From positions 2,716,001 to 2,780,000 of the forward strand of contig JACVVK020000016.1 in NCBI GenBank assembly GCA_018292915.2: a DNA stretch of 64,000 bases, given 5' to 3'. The stretch is from Batillaria attramentaria (taxonomy: Eukaryota; Mollusca; Gastropoda; Batillariidae). Position numbers and translations under genes: made by a program. Below the pieces are notes generated by a model. That model saw only the letters and a list, made by a program, of their open reading frames with translations. It did no database searches and was not told the DNA's origin. Shown in pieces: positions 33,000 through 51,271 of the stretch (position 1 is its first letter; each line of letters begins with the position of its first letter).

Positions 33000-33640
33000 G
33001 TAAAGCTGCTCTTCCCCTACTTTAAAATAGACCTTATTGGGTGCCTGTTTTCGGCTTTAGCAACACCTTTGTTACTCATCTAAATTAAATGTAATTGTGC
33101 AACATTTTGCCAAGGCAGTTGCTTCTTCTAAACTGTGTTGTCTTTTTCCGCGGAAAACCCTTGCAGAGCTCTAGGGTAGCAACTCCTGCTGGAGATGCAC
33201 CAGAATATTATGGGGCAGCCTTTCAGTGCTGGTTGGACGCTGCATCCCTCTTGGGTATCACCACATGCTCAGCTGATGAGGGTCACATTGACCTGAAACC
33301 ATGGTATTGAGCGGCTAAAATCACCAATTCATATGGCCTAGGTTGTACTGACAATTTCCCTCCTGGTGGGAGGGGAATGGGGGTCCTGTGAATGGTGAGA
33401 GACCCTAAGATCTGTCAGGTGTTTCAGCGGTAGGATGGTACGTCCCCCCACACCCCCCTCTCGACTGTGGCTTGTGGTCAATGTAGGGCAGGGCAGACTT
33501 GGCCAGTGACATGAAAAGCACACATCTCCTGGATCTAGGTAGCACTGTCAGCTTTGCGTATTTCCCATACTTTGAAAATGACCTGATTGTTTTTGCATGT
33601 TTTGGGCTTTAGTGACGCCTTTGTTTCTATTCTACCGGTA
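33000..33640 (-). repeat. Diverged inverted copy of the ~555-bp repeat of 0.8-3.2 kb
   Basis: Reverse-complement matches to the array unit include ATTTCCCTCCTGGTGGGAGG, GAGCGGCTAAAATCACC with the following CAATTCATATGGCC, and CTGATGAGGGTCAC. After the unit start at about 33540 a second unit begins (GACCTGATTG, TGTTTTGGGCTTTAG), so this locus also held at least two units in tandem. Confidence 0.75.
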
Positions 33641-36253
33641 TATTTTTTTTTGTAACTACATGTATACATTTACGCACAATGCACTTTGCCAGTACCATTG
33701 CTGCATGGAAGTAAAATATTTCTTCTTACGGTGACTGGTTGGCGGTAGCTATTCATCTAAGCTGCTCTTTCATCACAAATGACATAAAATTCATGTTGTT
33801 TTGTTCATGCCACGTGCTCAATTTTGGTGACATCACTGCGCATCGCAATGACAATGCCGCCATTACAGCAAACATGATTTATTTCTGACCACTGGTTCGT
33901 TTTCAAAAACCATTCAAAAATGTACCTTGCCCACATTCTGACAAATTCAGTTCACTTTCTAAAATTTATCTTCTACATTGATAGTACTTTCAGTTACAGT
34001 GTATCTTTCATAGGATGGGCGAAATGGTTGCATTGAATTGTTTTACAATCTGTGGAAGATGGCAGGGGTGTCAGAAAATGGAGAAACAGCGAAAGCCCGT
34101 GAATGCTGAGGAGTTAATAGAAATGATAATGTAGTAAACATCCAAACATACAACAACCTAATACTGATCTTACTTATGTGCGTGAGGGTGGACTGTCATA
34201 TAAACACCCAAACAAACTGTATAATTATGGTTGTGGATTCTGTTTATTGTTTGAAAATAACAAACATGTTCAATTTACAATGTAACATGACACTTTTCAA
34301 GCCACCATTGAAACTTCCAGTCCTTCCCCTGGGTACCAGTTCAACAACAATATTAACAAAAAAATAGTCTCACAAAACATGGTAGCTCAAAGCAGCCATC
34401 CTCAGGATAAGCAAGTGCAAACACATCAAAAAAGTGTCTAAAACAGATGCTGTAACTAGTGTGTCAGCTCCTCAAACACAATCTTACAACTCTGTTTTCC
34501 TTTACAGGCAAAACTGGTGTCACACAACAGAAATGTGTTGCCTCCCAATGATCAGTACTCCCACAGTACCACACGGCATCACAATACTTTTTGGCTCATA
34601 TCTATGCAATGACTGCCCACATAAAGTTACACCTTCCTGTTTTCATCATTGTATGCAGCCCACTTGTATCTCTGATAACTGTTGTTCCTCTAAATGCCAA
34701 AGAAAAAACTCTACATGTGCACCACTGACATATGTTTAGGTATACAGAAAAACATCACACACAGAATATTCATTCTCATGCAGAAGACAGTGCCGCACAA
34801 CCAACATTATTAAATCATACATCCATCCTCATGTTACTTACAAGTACATATATACACGTTGCAACAATATTCAGAAGGCATGGACAGGTCTCGCCTGGGA
34901 AACTTTTCCCCTTTCTCAGATCTGCACAGCTGAGGGAGCTCGGATGGACGTTGATGGTTGTTTTTCAAAAAAAGGTTGATTTGAAACGCTGGGTCATCAG
35001 TGTCCCCCCCCCCCCCAAAAAAAAGGGGGGGGGGGGAATGCTTACAGTACATGTACCAGCAGTTTTTTCTGCCCAGAAGCTACAGACCCTACTTCCATGG
35101 ATTGGTAACCATGATCACAAATATTCAGGTTTTTCTGGCACACTGAAAGCATTTGTGGACGAAAGTCAATAAGCATACAATGGGAATATAAGAGCATCAC
35201 TTATACACACCAACAACAGAGAGATGTTTTGTCATATCCTGGCAGCAGTCATTCCTTACATTCTTTGTGCATACTTCACTGTATCTTGACTGAAACACAC
35301 GCGCACACAAAAAAACACAACCATGCTTATAGATCACCAACACCATTTTGATGTCCATTGCAGACTATGTCCTAGCTGCAATGATGTTAACTTGCACTGT
35401 GACAGCACAACATATTTGTGGGAGACTGATCTGGTCACATCAATACAAGTCATCAGCATCCAATGACAATGTTAGATGTACAGAGTACATGAATACTCAC
35501 CAGTACCTGTAATTCAGTCCCGTGCTGGGAGCCGGCTTTGGGTATGAACTAAATTTACTCCTTTTAGACTGTACTGAAAAAATCCAGTGTTCAAGTAACA
35601 TGTACCTTGCAGTGTGGTTATAGACTGACAAGTGAATCAGGCCAGGATAAAGAAAATAACATACTGTTTTTGTTTGGTCTTAGAAGTTTTATGGCAAGAA
35701 AACCACCCACTAGTCATGTAGACCAGTCAGTATATAGTATATCGAGGGTGCCCTGCCAGAAGGTTCTATCCACACAGACCGATGGAAGAGAGAGTATGTT
35801 CTGACAGGGAACCCTTCATGTGTGTGTGTGTGAGCCAGAAGAAAATTTTCTGCCATCGACAGACAATAAAGTTATATTGAATTGAATTGAATTGAATTGA
35901 ATGTTTCAATATTCTACATGTACATTTACATAACTTGCGGTCTGTACAACTACAAGCCAGCATATATATATATATATGTACATTTCAAATAAAAACAAAA
36001 TGCTCGCCTGCAGAAGTGCATACACACATCAGCCTGTGAAAACAACCCAGAAGGAGATTCTGTTATATCCTTACCCATAAAAGGCAACAGAATTTTACAT
36101 CTTTCATGAGATTCAGATCTGTACCAGACTACTCTTTTCCTAAGTCATCTTTCATCCAGCATTTCCGGTTTTGGCAAACCTTTGCTCACACACAGATTTA
36201 AGCAGCAAGGTTATGAAATTTGTTAAGTAAAAACTCAGAATTTAAATTGATAA
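33641..36253. other. No gene seen; possible 3' UTR of Rab4 at the far end
   Basis: Open frames are short and unsupported. A C13-A8-G12 hairpin lies at 35004-35036. ATTGAATTGAATTGAATTG (35877-35900) is a small tandem repeat. On the minus strand AATAAA occurs at 34248-34243, one of several possible far 3' ends for Rab4, but nothing shows it is used. Confidence 0.35.
35004..35036. repeat. Poly-C / A / poly-G hairpin
   Basis: Thirteen C, eight A and twelve G in a row form a near-perfect inverted repeat with an A loop. Confidence 0.85.
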
Positions 36254-36314
36254 TTTTTGGCTCCCTTGTGTAACAATGGGAGTCTATGTAATAGCCCTCC
36301 GTCGTCTGTCTGTC

Positions 36315-36369
<55 letters not shown>

Positions 36370-37380
36370 AGAAAACTTTAACGTTGTCGTTTTCTCAGAA
36401 ACTACAAACAGCAGAGACACCAAACTTGGCATGCTGATAGACAACCATAAGACCTTTCAAAACATATCATTTTGAATGACCTTGACTCAAGGTCAAGGTC
36501 ACTAACGCTGTCTGTTTGAAAATTTTACATTGGCATTTTCACGGAATCTACAAAGACCAGAGGTTTGAAACTTTGCATGATGATAGACATTGATCAGAAC
36601 TTTACAGATGTATATATATACATGTATGCAATGGCCTTGTGTCAAGGTCAAGGCCATACAAGCTATTTTTGTGAAACCTTAACATTGGCATTTTCTCAGA
36701 AATAACAAACAGCAGAGGCGCCAAACTTGGCGTGCTGATAGACAGTGATAAGACCTATGCACACATACCATTTTAATTGACCTTGACCCAAGGTCAAGGT
36801 CATTAAAGCAGTCTGTTTGGAAATTTTTACATTTGCATTTTTTTCGGAATATAGAAGAACCAGAAGTATCAAACTTTGCATGATGATAGACATTGGCAAC
36901 ACCTTCACTGACATACCTGTGTTCAATGACTTTTAGTCAAGGTCAAGGCCATGCAAGCTGTTTTGGGGAGGCTTTAACCTTGGCATTTTCTCTGAAACAA
37001 CAAACAGTTGAGGCACCAAATAGGGCATGATGATAGACTGCAATGAGACCAACCTTTTTGAATGACCTTGACTGAAGGTCAAGGTCATTAACGCTGTCTG
37101 TTGTGAATTTTAACATTACCGTTTTCGGAGGAACTACAAATACTAGAGGCGTCAAACTTAGCATAATAATAGACATTGATGTGAGCTCATTTTAATGACC
37201 TTGACCCAAGGTCAAGGCCATGCAAACTGTTTGGGGGGAAAATTGTAATATTGCCAGGAACTTGGACACCAGAGACACTTTACTTGCCGTGATGATAGTG
37301 ATAAGAGCTTTACAAACATACACTTGTGAATGACCTTGACCCTTGTCACAAGGGAGCCATGGGGGCTTTTGCCTCTCTAG
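36254..37380 (+). mobile_element. Helentron-like repeat, copy C (best preserved)
   Basis: 5' end TTTTTGGCTCCCTTGTG, a TG run at about 36318-36367, and a core of six units plus a partial one. TGACCTTGAC-type words or variants start at about 36476, 36627, 36776, 36927, 37064, 37194 and 37331, spacing 130-151 bases. It ends CACAAGGGAGCC, hairpin GGGGGCTTTTGCCTC, and CTAG followed by T. This is the reference copy for the structure described in the findings. No coding frame. Confidence 0.85.
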
Positions 37381-40300
37381 TTAAAAAGAGAAGAAAAATG
37401 TGACCCTTAAAGGTAGCTGATTATTGTTGGTGACTACACATCTCTCACACCACAGCCTGGCCATTACAATCCTAAATATGCCCTAATATGAACGTCACAG
37501 CAACAAAACAAACAAAAACATAGACAATCTGAATGATTTTTAACCCCCCACAAGCCACTCTGTGCTCATATACCCTTGCACATGCAGTTCACTGATAGTG
37601 TAAAGGCATGACTGCATGAAAGCAGACAAAGGATAAACTTGCACTAAATTCATCATTAATCCATCCATTATGTAAGAACAATGACTACTTAAAGGGAAAG
37701 GCAACCCAAGAGCAAAGCCGGGTTTGATGGATAGATGCTCTTCATAGTTCATCCTACTCAAAAGTTTCAACGCAAAGGCATTGTTTACTTGCAATTACAT
37801 GTACGCCCAAACACAAGCATGTCATTGGTGCCAACTTTGCACCGCCATGCCTGGTGGAGTGAGTCACCAACGCTGCAAGCAGCGGGCTCTTGCAGTCTAT
37901 GTTTTGCCATCCAATGCACGTTGGCACCATGTGTACACAAACGACTACACACGTGAACTTGTGTGGCTCCCGTCTGCACACCATGATTTGCCTTGCTGGT
38001 TAAAAGAACCAAAGCATATTGACACACGAGTGCTGTCGGTACACAGGATGTGCTGGCAGCTACCATGTTAGTTTTGTCACAAACCAGGCACTTTCTTTTT
38101 CTTTTTTCATTCATGAAAGAGTGCCACCAAAATGGCAGCTTCCTTGTACCGAACTTGAGCGCTATTCTAGGTACATTTGTGAGTGAAATTTGAATGGAAA
38201 CAATGTAAGACATCATTATCCACCAAGGAACCCAACTTTACCCTTGAGTTGCCTTGTCCTCTATTTCCCTGGTAATTTCTTCTCGTGATGTAGGTCATCC
38301 GGTACTTGAACGACGGAATGTAAACCTCTACTTTTGTGTTTTCAGGAAATTCTGGTTGTCCTTACTGTGGTGGCTCGATACAAAATTACTTGAAAATAAT
38401 GCGTGTTTAACTAAAAGGTATTTATTTTGATAGAAAGTCCCAAAAGGACTGCACATGCACACAATGATTGAGTGTCACAGGAACGACTTTCACTAACTAT
38501 GTGAATCAGGAAAAAGTTAAATTTAATTATCATCTCATTCTAAAAAGAAGTCAGAGAATTACCAGAGAAACTGGGAATATCTCCAATGATGTAATATGAT
38601 CTTGACTTCAAAAGTGAAACAGTTCTTGCTGTCTTTTATAGACCCCGTGAACACCTATAATTACCTGAACAAGTTGAAGGGTTTCAAAATTGCAGCTACA
38701 AGTATTATTTGCAGATGATACAAAAATGACCACTTTGAGTTTGACTTTGCAGGTAGCCATGTGATCCTTGCTCCAGACACCCCCTTTCATAAAGCTGTAT
38801 CACAAACTAGTGATTTAAACTGGCCCAGTCAAAAAAAAAAAAAAAAAAAAGCAAACGGACCAGCTTGTACAACCAACTGCTATGTGATATAACTATGTGC
38901 TGTGAAGAATATTCCCAGTATTTATGACTCATCAGTCTCACTGAACATGTATAGCAGTAGGCGTGCCCACAAAGAGAAGATGTGCAACTACCATACATGT
39001 CTAGTTTAATTTATATACATATAAATTATACATGTATACATATACTAACACATTAAAGAGAATCTCATACCAGCAAAGAATGTGTTTCAATGTATTTTTA
39101 TACCCACATAAGCATATGTGTATGCACATAGGTTTCCCATATGAAATGTATGACACATCATTTGTTGTACATGTACGTTTTGCTTATCTGCATGACTTAT
39201 TGAATCAAATTATTGAATCAAACCCAAACCACCTCGCACACACACACACACGGCACATGACATACATGTAGAAGTCCTGAACTAAACTTGATGTCTCCAG
39301 TATTGAAATCAGCCACATTAAATCCCTAACAGGGTCATTTAGCTTCACTATGAAAGAGAAATGGCTCTTGATCAGGTTGCCCTCAGAACATATGCATGTG
39401 ATAAAGGCTTCCAAATCTGGAAATCAGTTTGAAGTTAAACCCAATCCCAAAAAACCTAACAACGGGGATGTCAATGCGGAAAAGCAAATTTTTTGAAAGT
39501 TCCCACTTTGGAAATTCTGAGTGTTTTGGAAAATTGGCACCCCTGCACATGTCACAATGTAAAGCTATTGTGCATGAACATGCACAAAAATGTCCACCAT
39601 AGCCTTGAAGGTGGTAGTTCATAATACTCCATCTCATGAAATGTGGCCTTTGAGATTTAAGAAATAACCCCCATCGCTCGAAAGGTGGACAGAATGGCCG
39701 ATGGCTGGAGGGTACATAACACTACACTACAGGTCTCTATCCTATGGTGCATGTCTTGGTTTAGATCGTGCTGTCACTGTGAGCATCAACTAGTGTGTAA
39801 AAATGTTCAGCTTTCCCACTCTGAATCTTATCTGCATGTATCTGTTTACAAGTGTGCAAATGTTAAACTGCAAAGCTTATTTTAATTGGCACCTCACCTT
39901 TAAGTTTCACTGAATACTGTGCCTTTCGCTAAAGATATAATTTTGATTTGACAAAATGTAACAGAAAAGGGGCGACTGAACTGGAGGGTAGTGCTACACA
40001 AGTGGTGGCAAATTACTCAAGCGTGCCTATTCTCAGATTACTAAGCTTCACAGAAGAGTTGAAACAGTTGTGCTTCTGAGTATGTATGTACACTCACAAT
40101 AGTCTTACTGATATATAGCTCTGAATGCAATACACTGCCATCTGCTTGAAGTCAGACCACCCAATGGTTGACAGCAACACTTATGGGCACCTCACTTTTC
40201 CCTTTGCCTTTAGCTTGCTGTTGACCCAGCACCAGCATGTGCAATGCAGTAACTGCCCAGGTGCCTATGTGGTAAAATATTAGACACCACCAAAACAGCT

Positions 40301-40988
40301 CCAACTGATCTGTGACCTTAGGTGTAAAACAGAAGATGTGCCTTTCAACAAACCAGTAAAATCAAACCAAGATTATCACTCTGTACATGTATTTGATCAA
40401 AAAAATACAAAAAAAACCCCAAATTCTGAGAAAACAAAAACAGATATGCAATGCAATGCAGTCCAAAAAAAGTAACACACTCTCAACATTCTCATCCATC
40501 CATCACTGACTGTCGCAGAGAAACACAACTGAATTAAATAGAAAGAGAATATCACCATCAGAGTGCACCAACTGTGTAATGACAGAATGTCTCGGGCCTC
40601 CAGCGCACAATAAGCATGCCCATATCTTTTCATGCTTAAGAGGCATATTCAAATGAGAAGAACTGAACGCTTGATGTGGAGCCATTTCTGCGATGAACTT
40701 GTCTCCTCCAGAAAAAAAGTATCAACACTTTACAGGTGGCTACTTCAATACGGTGAAAACAACGTCCACACACAGGCATCCTCATCTGTCTCTTCACAAC
40801 ATCTCTTTACAAGTTTCTGAACTGTCTGCAGCATGCAAACAAAACATTCAGAAAACAAACATTTCCCTACCTCCAAAAAATGTTAGTTTTATGACAGAGA
40901 TGTGTTTGTACTGTTTTGTGTTCAAGAGGCAACACCCATCACTTCCTGTCTCTTCAGATTCAATAAATCCATGTTCTGGAGCAGTCTT
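37381..40988. other. Downstream region or 3' UTR of Rab4; no other gene seen
   Basis: AT-rich sequence with many stop codons in all frames. An A run is at 38830-38850 and an AC run at about 39237-39252. The Rab4 3' UTR must occupy part of it, on the minus strand, but the end cannot be placed. Confidence 0.4.
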
Positions 40989-47228
<6,240 letters not shown>

Positions 47229-48110
47229 GCTGTCTGTGTTGAAACCCCCAGGTGTTTACTTCGTCAGTGCAGTCGATCACTTCCGTCATGAAATTATAGC
47301 AAACACTGATTACACGATTTTGCCGTTTGCCCGGGTGGCCGTTCTGTGTTGTTGTTTCACTGAAGAAGGGAATCCAAAGTCTCGGAAAACAAAATCCAAA
47401 TGCTGTCTACATAAACAAGAGATTTGAAATGTACACAATAACATGCAAAAATGGGAAACCGACTTAATTTACTCCGAGACGTTTCTCTTTTTTTTTCCCT
47501 CGTGAATGACGTTCGGCCAGCCGGGCACTTAGCTCATGCGCCGAGGGGAAAAAGAAAGAACCTCGTCAGCTGGCTGTTAATCTTTAAACCTGCCACAGAC
47601 GTGAATCTATATGCACAGTGCTCTTTCCCGCAGCTTTGAAGGAAACAAGAGCAATGAAAACAAAGAAGTTAACAAATTTTAATTTGAAAGATTGATATTT
47701 CTCAAGGGTTTGTTTACGGGACAAATTTATCATTGTGTTTCGAGACTAAAAATTCCACCAGAGTACATTAGTGGCAAGGTACCTTACCGGGGTATTATTA
47801 GCTGTCACGTACCCACGTAGTAGGACCGAAACCCAAAATGATCAGCCGGCTGTAAGTGTAAGACTACGAAAACAAGATGGTCACCAGTCCAATATGTTGG
47901 TTCCATTCAGTGGCCTGCTGTCATCACGGTTGTTCTTTGTAATGCCATTTATCGGGGAGGAACACACACACTGACTCAGTGACGCACACTGACGAAGCTT
48001 ACACACACACACACACCCTCGGCTGACTCAGTCTTTCGCGCGCGCGTTTCAAGTTCTGACTGGAAACAACTCAGTGAATGACCGACGGTCTGGACGGCCG
48101 CTCAGTTGTC
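47229..48110 (-). other. 5' flank of Rab4
   Basis: The 5' UTR and promoter should be here. No TATA box at a convincing distance from the ATG. An AC run is at about 48000-48016 and CGCGCGCG-type bases near 48038. Otherwise no gene is seen. Confidence 0.35.
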
Positions 48111-48120
48111 AGACCAGACG

Positions 48121-48181
48121 CCGGGGTGGGTGGGTGGGTGTTTGGGGGGGGGGGGTTAACGTCCTTTTCCACCACATACGT
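48121..48181 (-). mobile_element. SINE family B stub with target duplication
   Basis: Sixty bases (a G-rich run, then TTAACGTCCTTTTCCACCAC) match the 3' end of family B. AGACCAGACG flanks both sides (48111-48120 and 48182-48191), showing a severely 5'-truncated insertion. Confidence 0.65.
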
Positions 48182-48235
48182 AGACCAGACGGTCTTGTTC
48201 AGTTTGGGGACCATGAAAGACTGACCGACGTGACG

Positions 48236-48842
48236 TTGCTTGCATGGCCTTGACCTTGACTAAAAGTCATTGAACACAGGTGTGTCAGTAAAGGTGTTGC
48301 CAATGTCTACCATCATGCAAAGTCTGATGCTTCTGGTTCTTCTAGATCAGGTTCTGATAAAAATGCAAGTCAGTGTAAAATTCCCGAACAGACTGCTTTA
48401 ATGACCTTGACCTTGAGTCAAGGTCATTTAAAATAGCATGTGTGTGCATAGGCCTTATCACTGTCTATCAGCACGCCGCGCCAGGTTTGGCGGCGCCTCT
48501 GCTGTTTGTTGTTTCTGAGAAAATGACAATGTTATGGTTTCACGAAATAGCTTGTATGGCCTTGACCTTGGAACAAGGCCATTGAATACATGTATATCTG
48601 TAAAGTTCATCAATGTCCATGCAAAGTTTAAACTGAACCTCTGGTATTTGTGGATTCCAAGGAAATGCCAAGTTTTCCGGCCCCGACAGCTTTAGTGACC
48701 TTGACCAAAGGTCATTCAAAATGTTTTGAAAGGTCTTACGGTTGTCTATCATCGTGCCAAGTTTGGTGCCTCTGCTCTTTGCACATTCTGAGAAAATGAC
48801 CATGTTAAAGTTTTTTCCGGGGACACACACAGACAGGCATTG
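48236..48842 (-). mobile_element. Helentron-like repeat, copy D (truncated)
   Basis: It contains three to four core units with TGACCTTGACC and AAGGTCA words and the start of the ACACACAC block in reverse orientation. Both structured termini are missing or decayed. Confidence 0.7.
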
Positions 48843-49272
48843 ACTTCCCCGATCACTCATGGGTTACCCGAACTAGGAGCCAGCCGCTAGCTGTAAAACA
48901 GCTCCTTGTCTATACCCTTTCGGGAAACTGAATTTAGCCCAGTTGTAGTTAAATTACAAAGCAACATCAGGTCATAAAAGGAGTATTTCATAGATAAAAT
49001 GGTCGATCGCCGTTTCACGCCGTTAGATGAAAAGTCGCTTTTCACTGAGTCAGGGGGTCCACAGCGGCCTGCAGGGAAACGAGGCTAAAATTGTAAACAG
49101 TGCGCCAAGTGTGAAGCGGAATTCCGAATAATGCCCCGACAACATTCGTAACTCAGAATTTTACCAGGACGCCCCAATTTTTGCACAGTGCTTGACCAAT
49201 GCATCTTCACGCTTCAGTTCCACTTTTTCTGTAGGCTTGCTTACACGCGCGCTTGTCAGTCGTTTTGTCTGT

Positions 49273-49315
49273 GTGTGTGTCTGTGTGTGATATTCAAGTT
49301 CAAGCAGGAAAGAAA

Positions 49316-49359
<44 letters not shown>

Positions 49360-49600
49360 TGTGATATTCAAGTTTAAGCAGGAAAGAAACAACTTGAAGT
49401 CAATGTGTGTGTGTGTGTGATATTCCAAGTTCAACTGAGCAGGAAACAAACAAGTCTATGTGTGTATGTGATATTCAAGTTTAAGGAGGAAAGAAACAAG
49501 TCGATGTGTGTGTGTGTGTGTGATAGTCAAGTTCAAGCGGGAAAGAAACAAATCGATGTGTGCGTGCGTGCGTGCATGTGTGTGTGTGTGTGTGTGATCT
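49273..49600. repeat. Compound minisatellite: TG run plus GATATTCAAGTTCAAGCAGG
   Basis: Five units, each a TG run followed by GATATTCAAGTT(C/T)AAG and AGGAAAGAAACAAGT, begin near 49288, 49361, 49418, 49469 and 49521. Open frames crossing it are products of the repeat. Confidence 0.85.
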
Positions 49601-50408
49601 TCCATAGTGTAATGCATTTCTTTTTATTGTTATCGGATACGATCACTAGTGTCCGTCGCTTCTACAAAATCCCTGGTGATTATGCAAAGACTGCTATTGA
49701 GACAATGCTGTAAGCTAGATGATTACGTCCGTCTGGCCGCGGTAACCAGCCAAGTGGATTAAACAATGATCAGCGAAGCCGGCTTTGCGTTTATTATGTG
49801 TATTACTTGAGAAGAGGTTAACGACACGGAAAGACCAGTCGGCATTACTCCATTCGTAGTGAGTGCACTAATGTATTTCTGGCAGAACTTACAACAGGTT
49901 AATCAGGAGGTGTTTAAATCTCTGTACCCAGGTACCTAGTCTCTCAGTCGCCTCTATGGCCTGGCCCAGTTCATAGCACAACAGCCAATGTGAAGACGAG
50001 TGAAAAAGAGGTGAGAGAGCTCTGACAGTTGCCTCAGGCTGACATGACGTATATGTCTGAATTAGGAGTATATGTACCTGCTTTTCTTATGTGAGTTCAA
50101 GTCTTTGACATGCAAATTACTTTTTGCTTTTACAATGTGTGACATCTTATGTCACCGTGAAACACAGCATCATTAAACAAAACAGAAGTCACAACGTACC
50201 TGGAAAAGAATGTATCAGCAAGTCAGCATTCGTGAGTAAAGAAAAGTTTTAAATGTTTTGCTTTTGTTGTTTGTTTTCCTTAACGTCAAACAGAACTGGC
50301 ACGACAGTAACTTCGAATCAAACTCCATAGGGACGAAAACTGCACATTTATAAATGTTTCTCTTGTTTTTTGTTCAACCCCCCACCCCACCCCACCCCCG
50401 CCTTTCCA
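49601..50408. other. No gene seen
   Basis: Mixed sequence; ends in a C-rich tract and CTTTCCAG that looks like a splice acceptor for the eroded coding region that follows. Confidence 0.35.
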
Positions 50409-50872
50409 GTGTATATCAGCCACTTGTCAAAGTTCAGCACATTCTGTTTAATGGTCTTCGTGCAGCCTGCAATTCTGGCCATCAACAAGAAGCGATTGTA
50501 CCACTACAACTGCAGACGAATCCCACCAGCTCTCCCTCTGCAAAAGTTGAATTTATGTGGGAAGTGGATCAAGTGGGAATATGATACCTTCCAGAGACAA
50601 GTACCCAGGAATACCAATGCAGTGCATGAATACATTCTGATGGAACAACCTGCCCACTGAAATCTAAGGGGATGCACAAAACAAAGAAGTCACTAGTGAA
50701 GTCAAAATGCCTGTCCACAGCAAAAGGTCATTCATTTCTACCCGCAGTCACCGTGAAGACAACTGAAGCCACACTTACGAAATCATACAGTGAAGCGTCC
50801 AGTGTTCACACTGATGACGGTGAAGAATGGAGTGGATCAGAAAGTAACTGCTTTAAGCTTCCCCTCATTGAC

Positions 50873-51166
50873 CAGGGGCGTAGGAACCACGGGGGCCCTG
50901 GGGTCCAGGCCCCCGTCCGATTTTTGGAAGGGGGGCCCGAATATCTTTGGGCCCCCCTTGCTTTTGATAATAAGAGAGGGGGCCCACCAGTGGTGGGGTC
51001 CCCCTGCTCTGCTGTCGCAGGACACAATCCTTGGCAGTCAACACACACACACACACACACACCACACCACACCTCCCCCCCCCCCCCCCACCCTTCTTCA
51101 CCCCGGCCGTATGGCTCACCCGATTTAGTGGGCCCCCCTTCCTCTCAGCATTTTCCTACGCGCCTG
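50873..51166. mobile_element. hAT-like MITE
   Basis: The termini CAGGGGCGTAGGAA and TTTTCCTACGCGCCTG are inverted. TTGAC (extendable to TTGACCA with overlap of the end) flanks both sides, consistent with an imperfect 8-bp hAT duplication. The interior is rich in GGGGGCCC and contains an AC and a C run. CAGGGGCGTAGGAA-type ends are common for animal hAT elements. Confidence 0.65.
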
Positions 51167-51271
51167 TTGACCACTGTGTAAATCCAACAGTGAGCTTACA
51201 CAGTCTTCTACTCAGTGCCGTGAGCAAGATACCCATTCCGTCTTTCATCATCATTCCACCCACAGTCCAGA

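Noticed and set aside
36254..37380. CRISPR-like array (regular repeat spacing)
   Set aside because: The units are 130-151 bp, diverged throughout, and end in transposon termini; the genome is eukaryotic.
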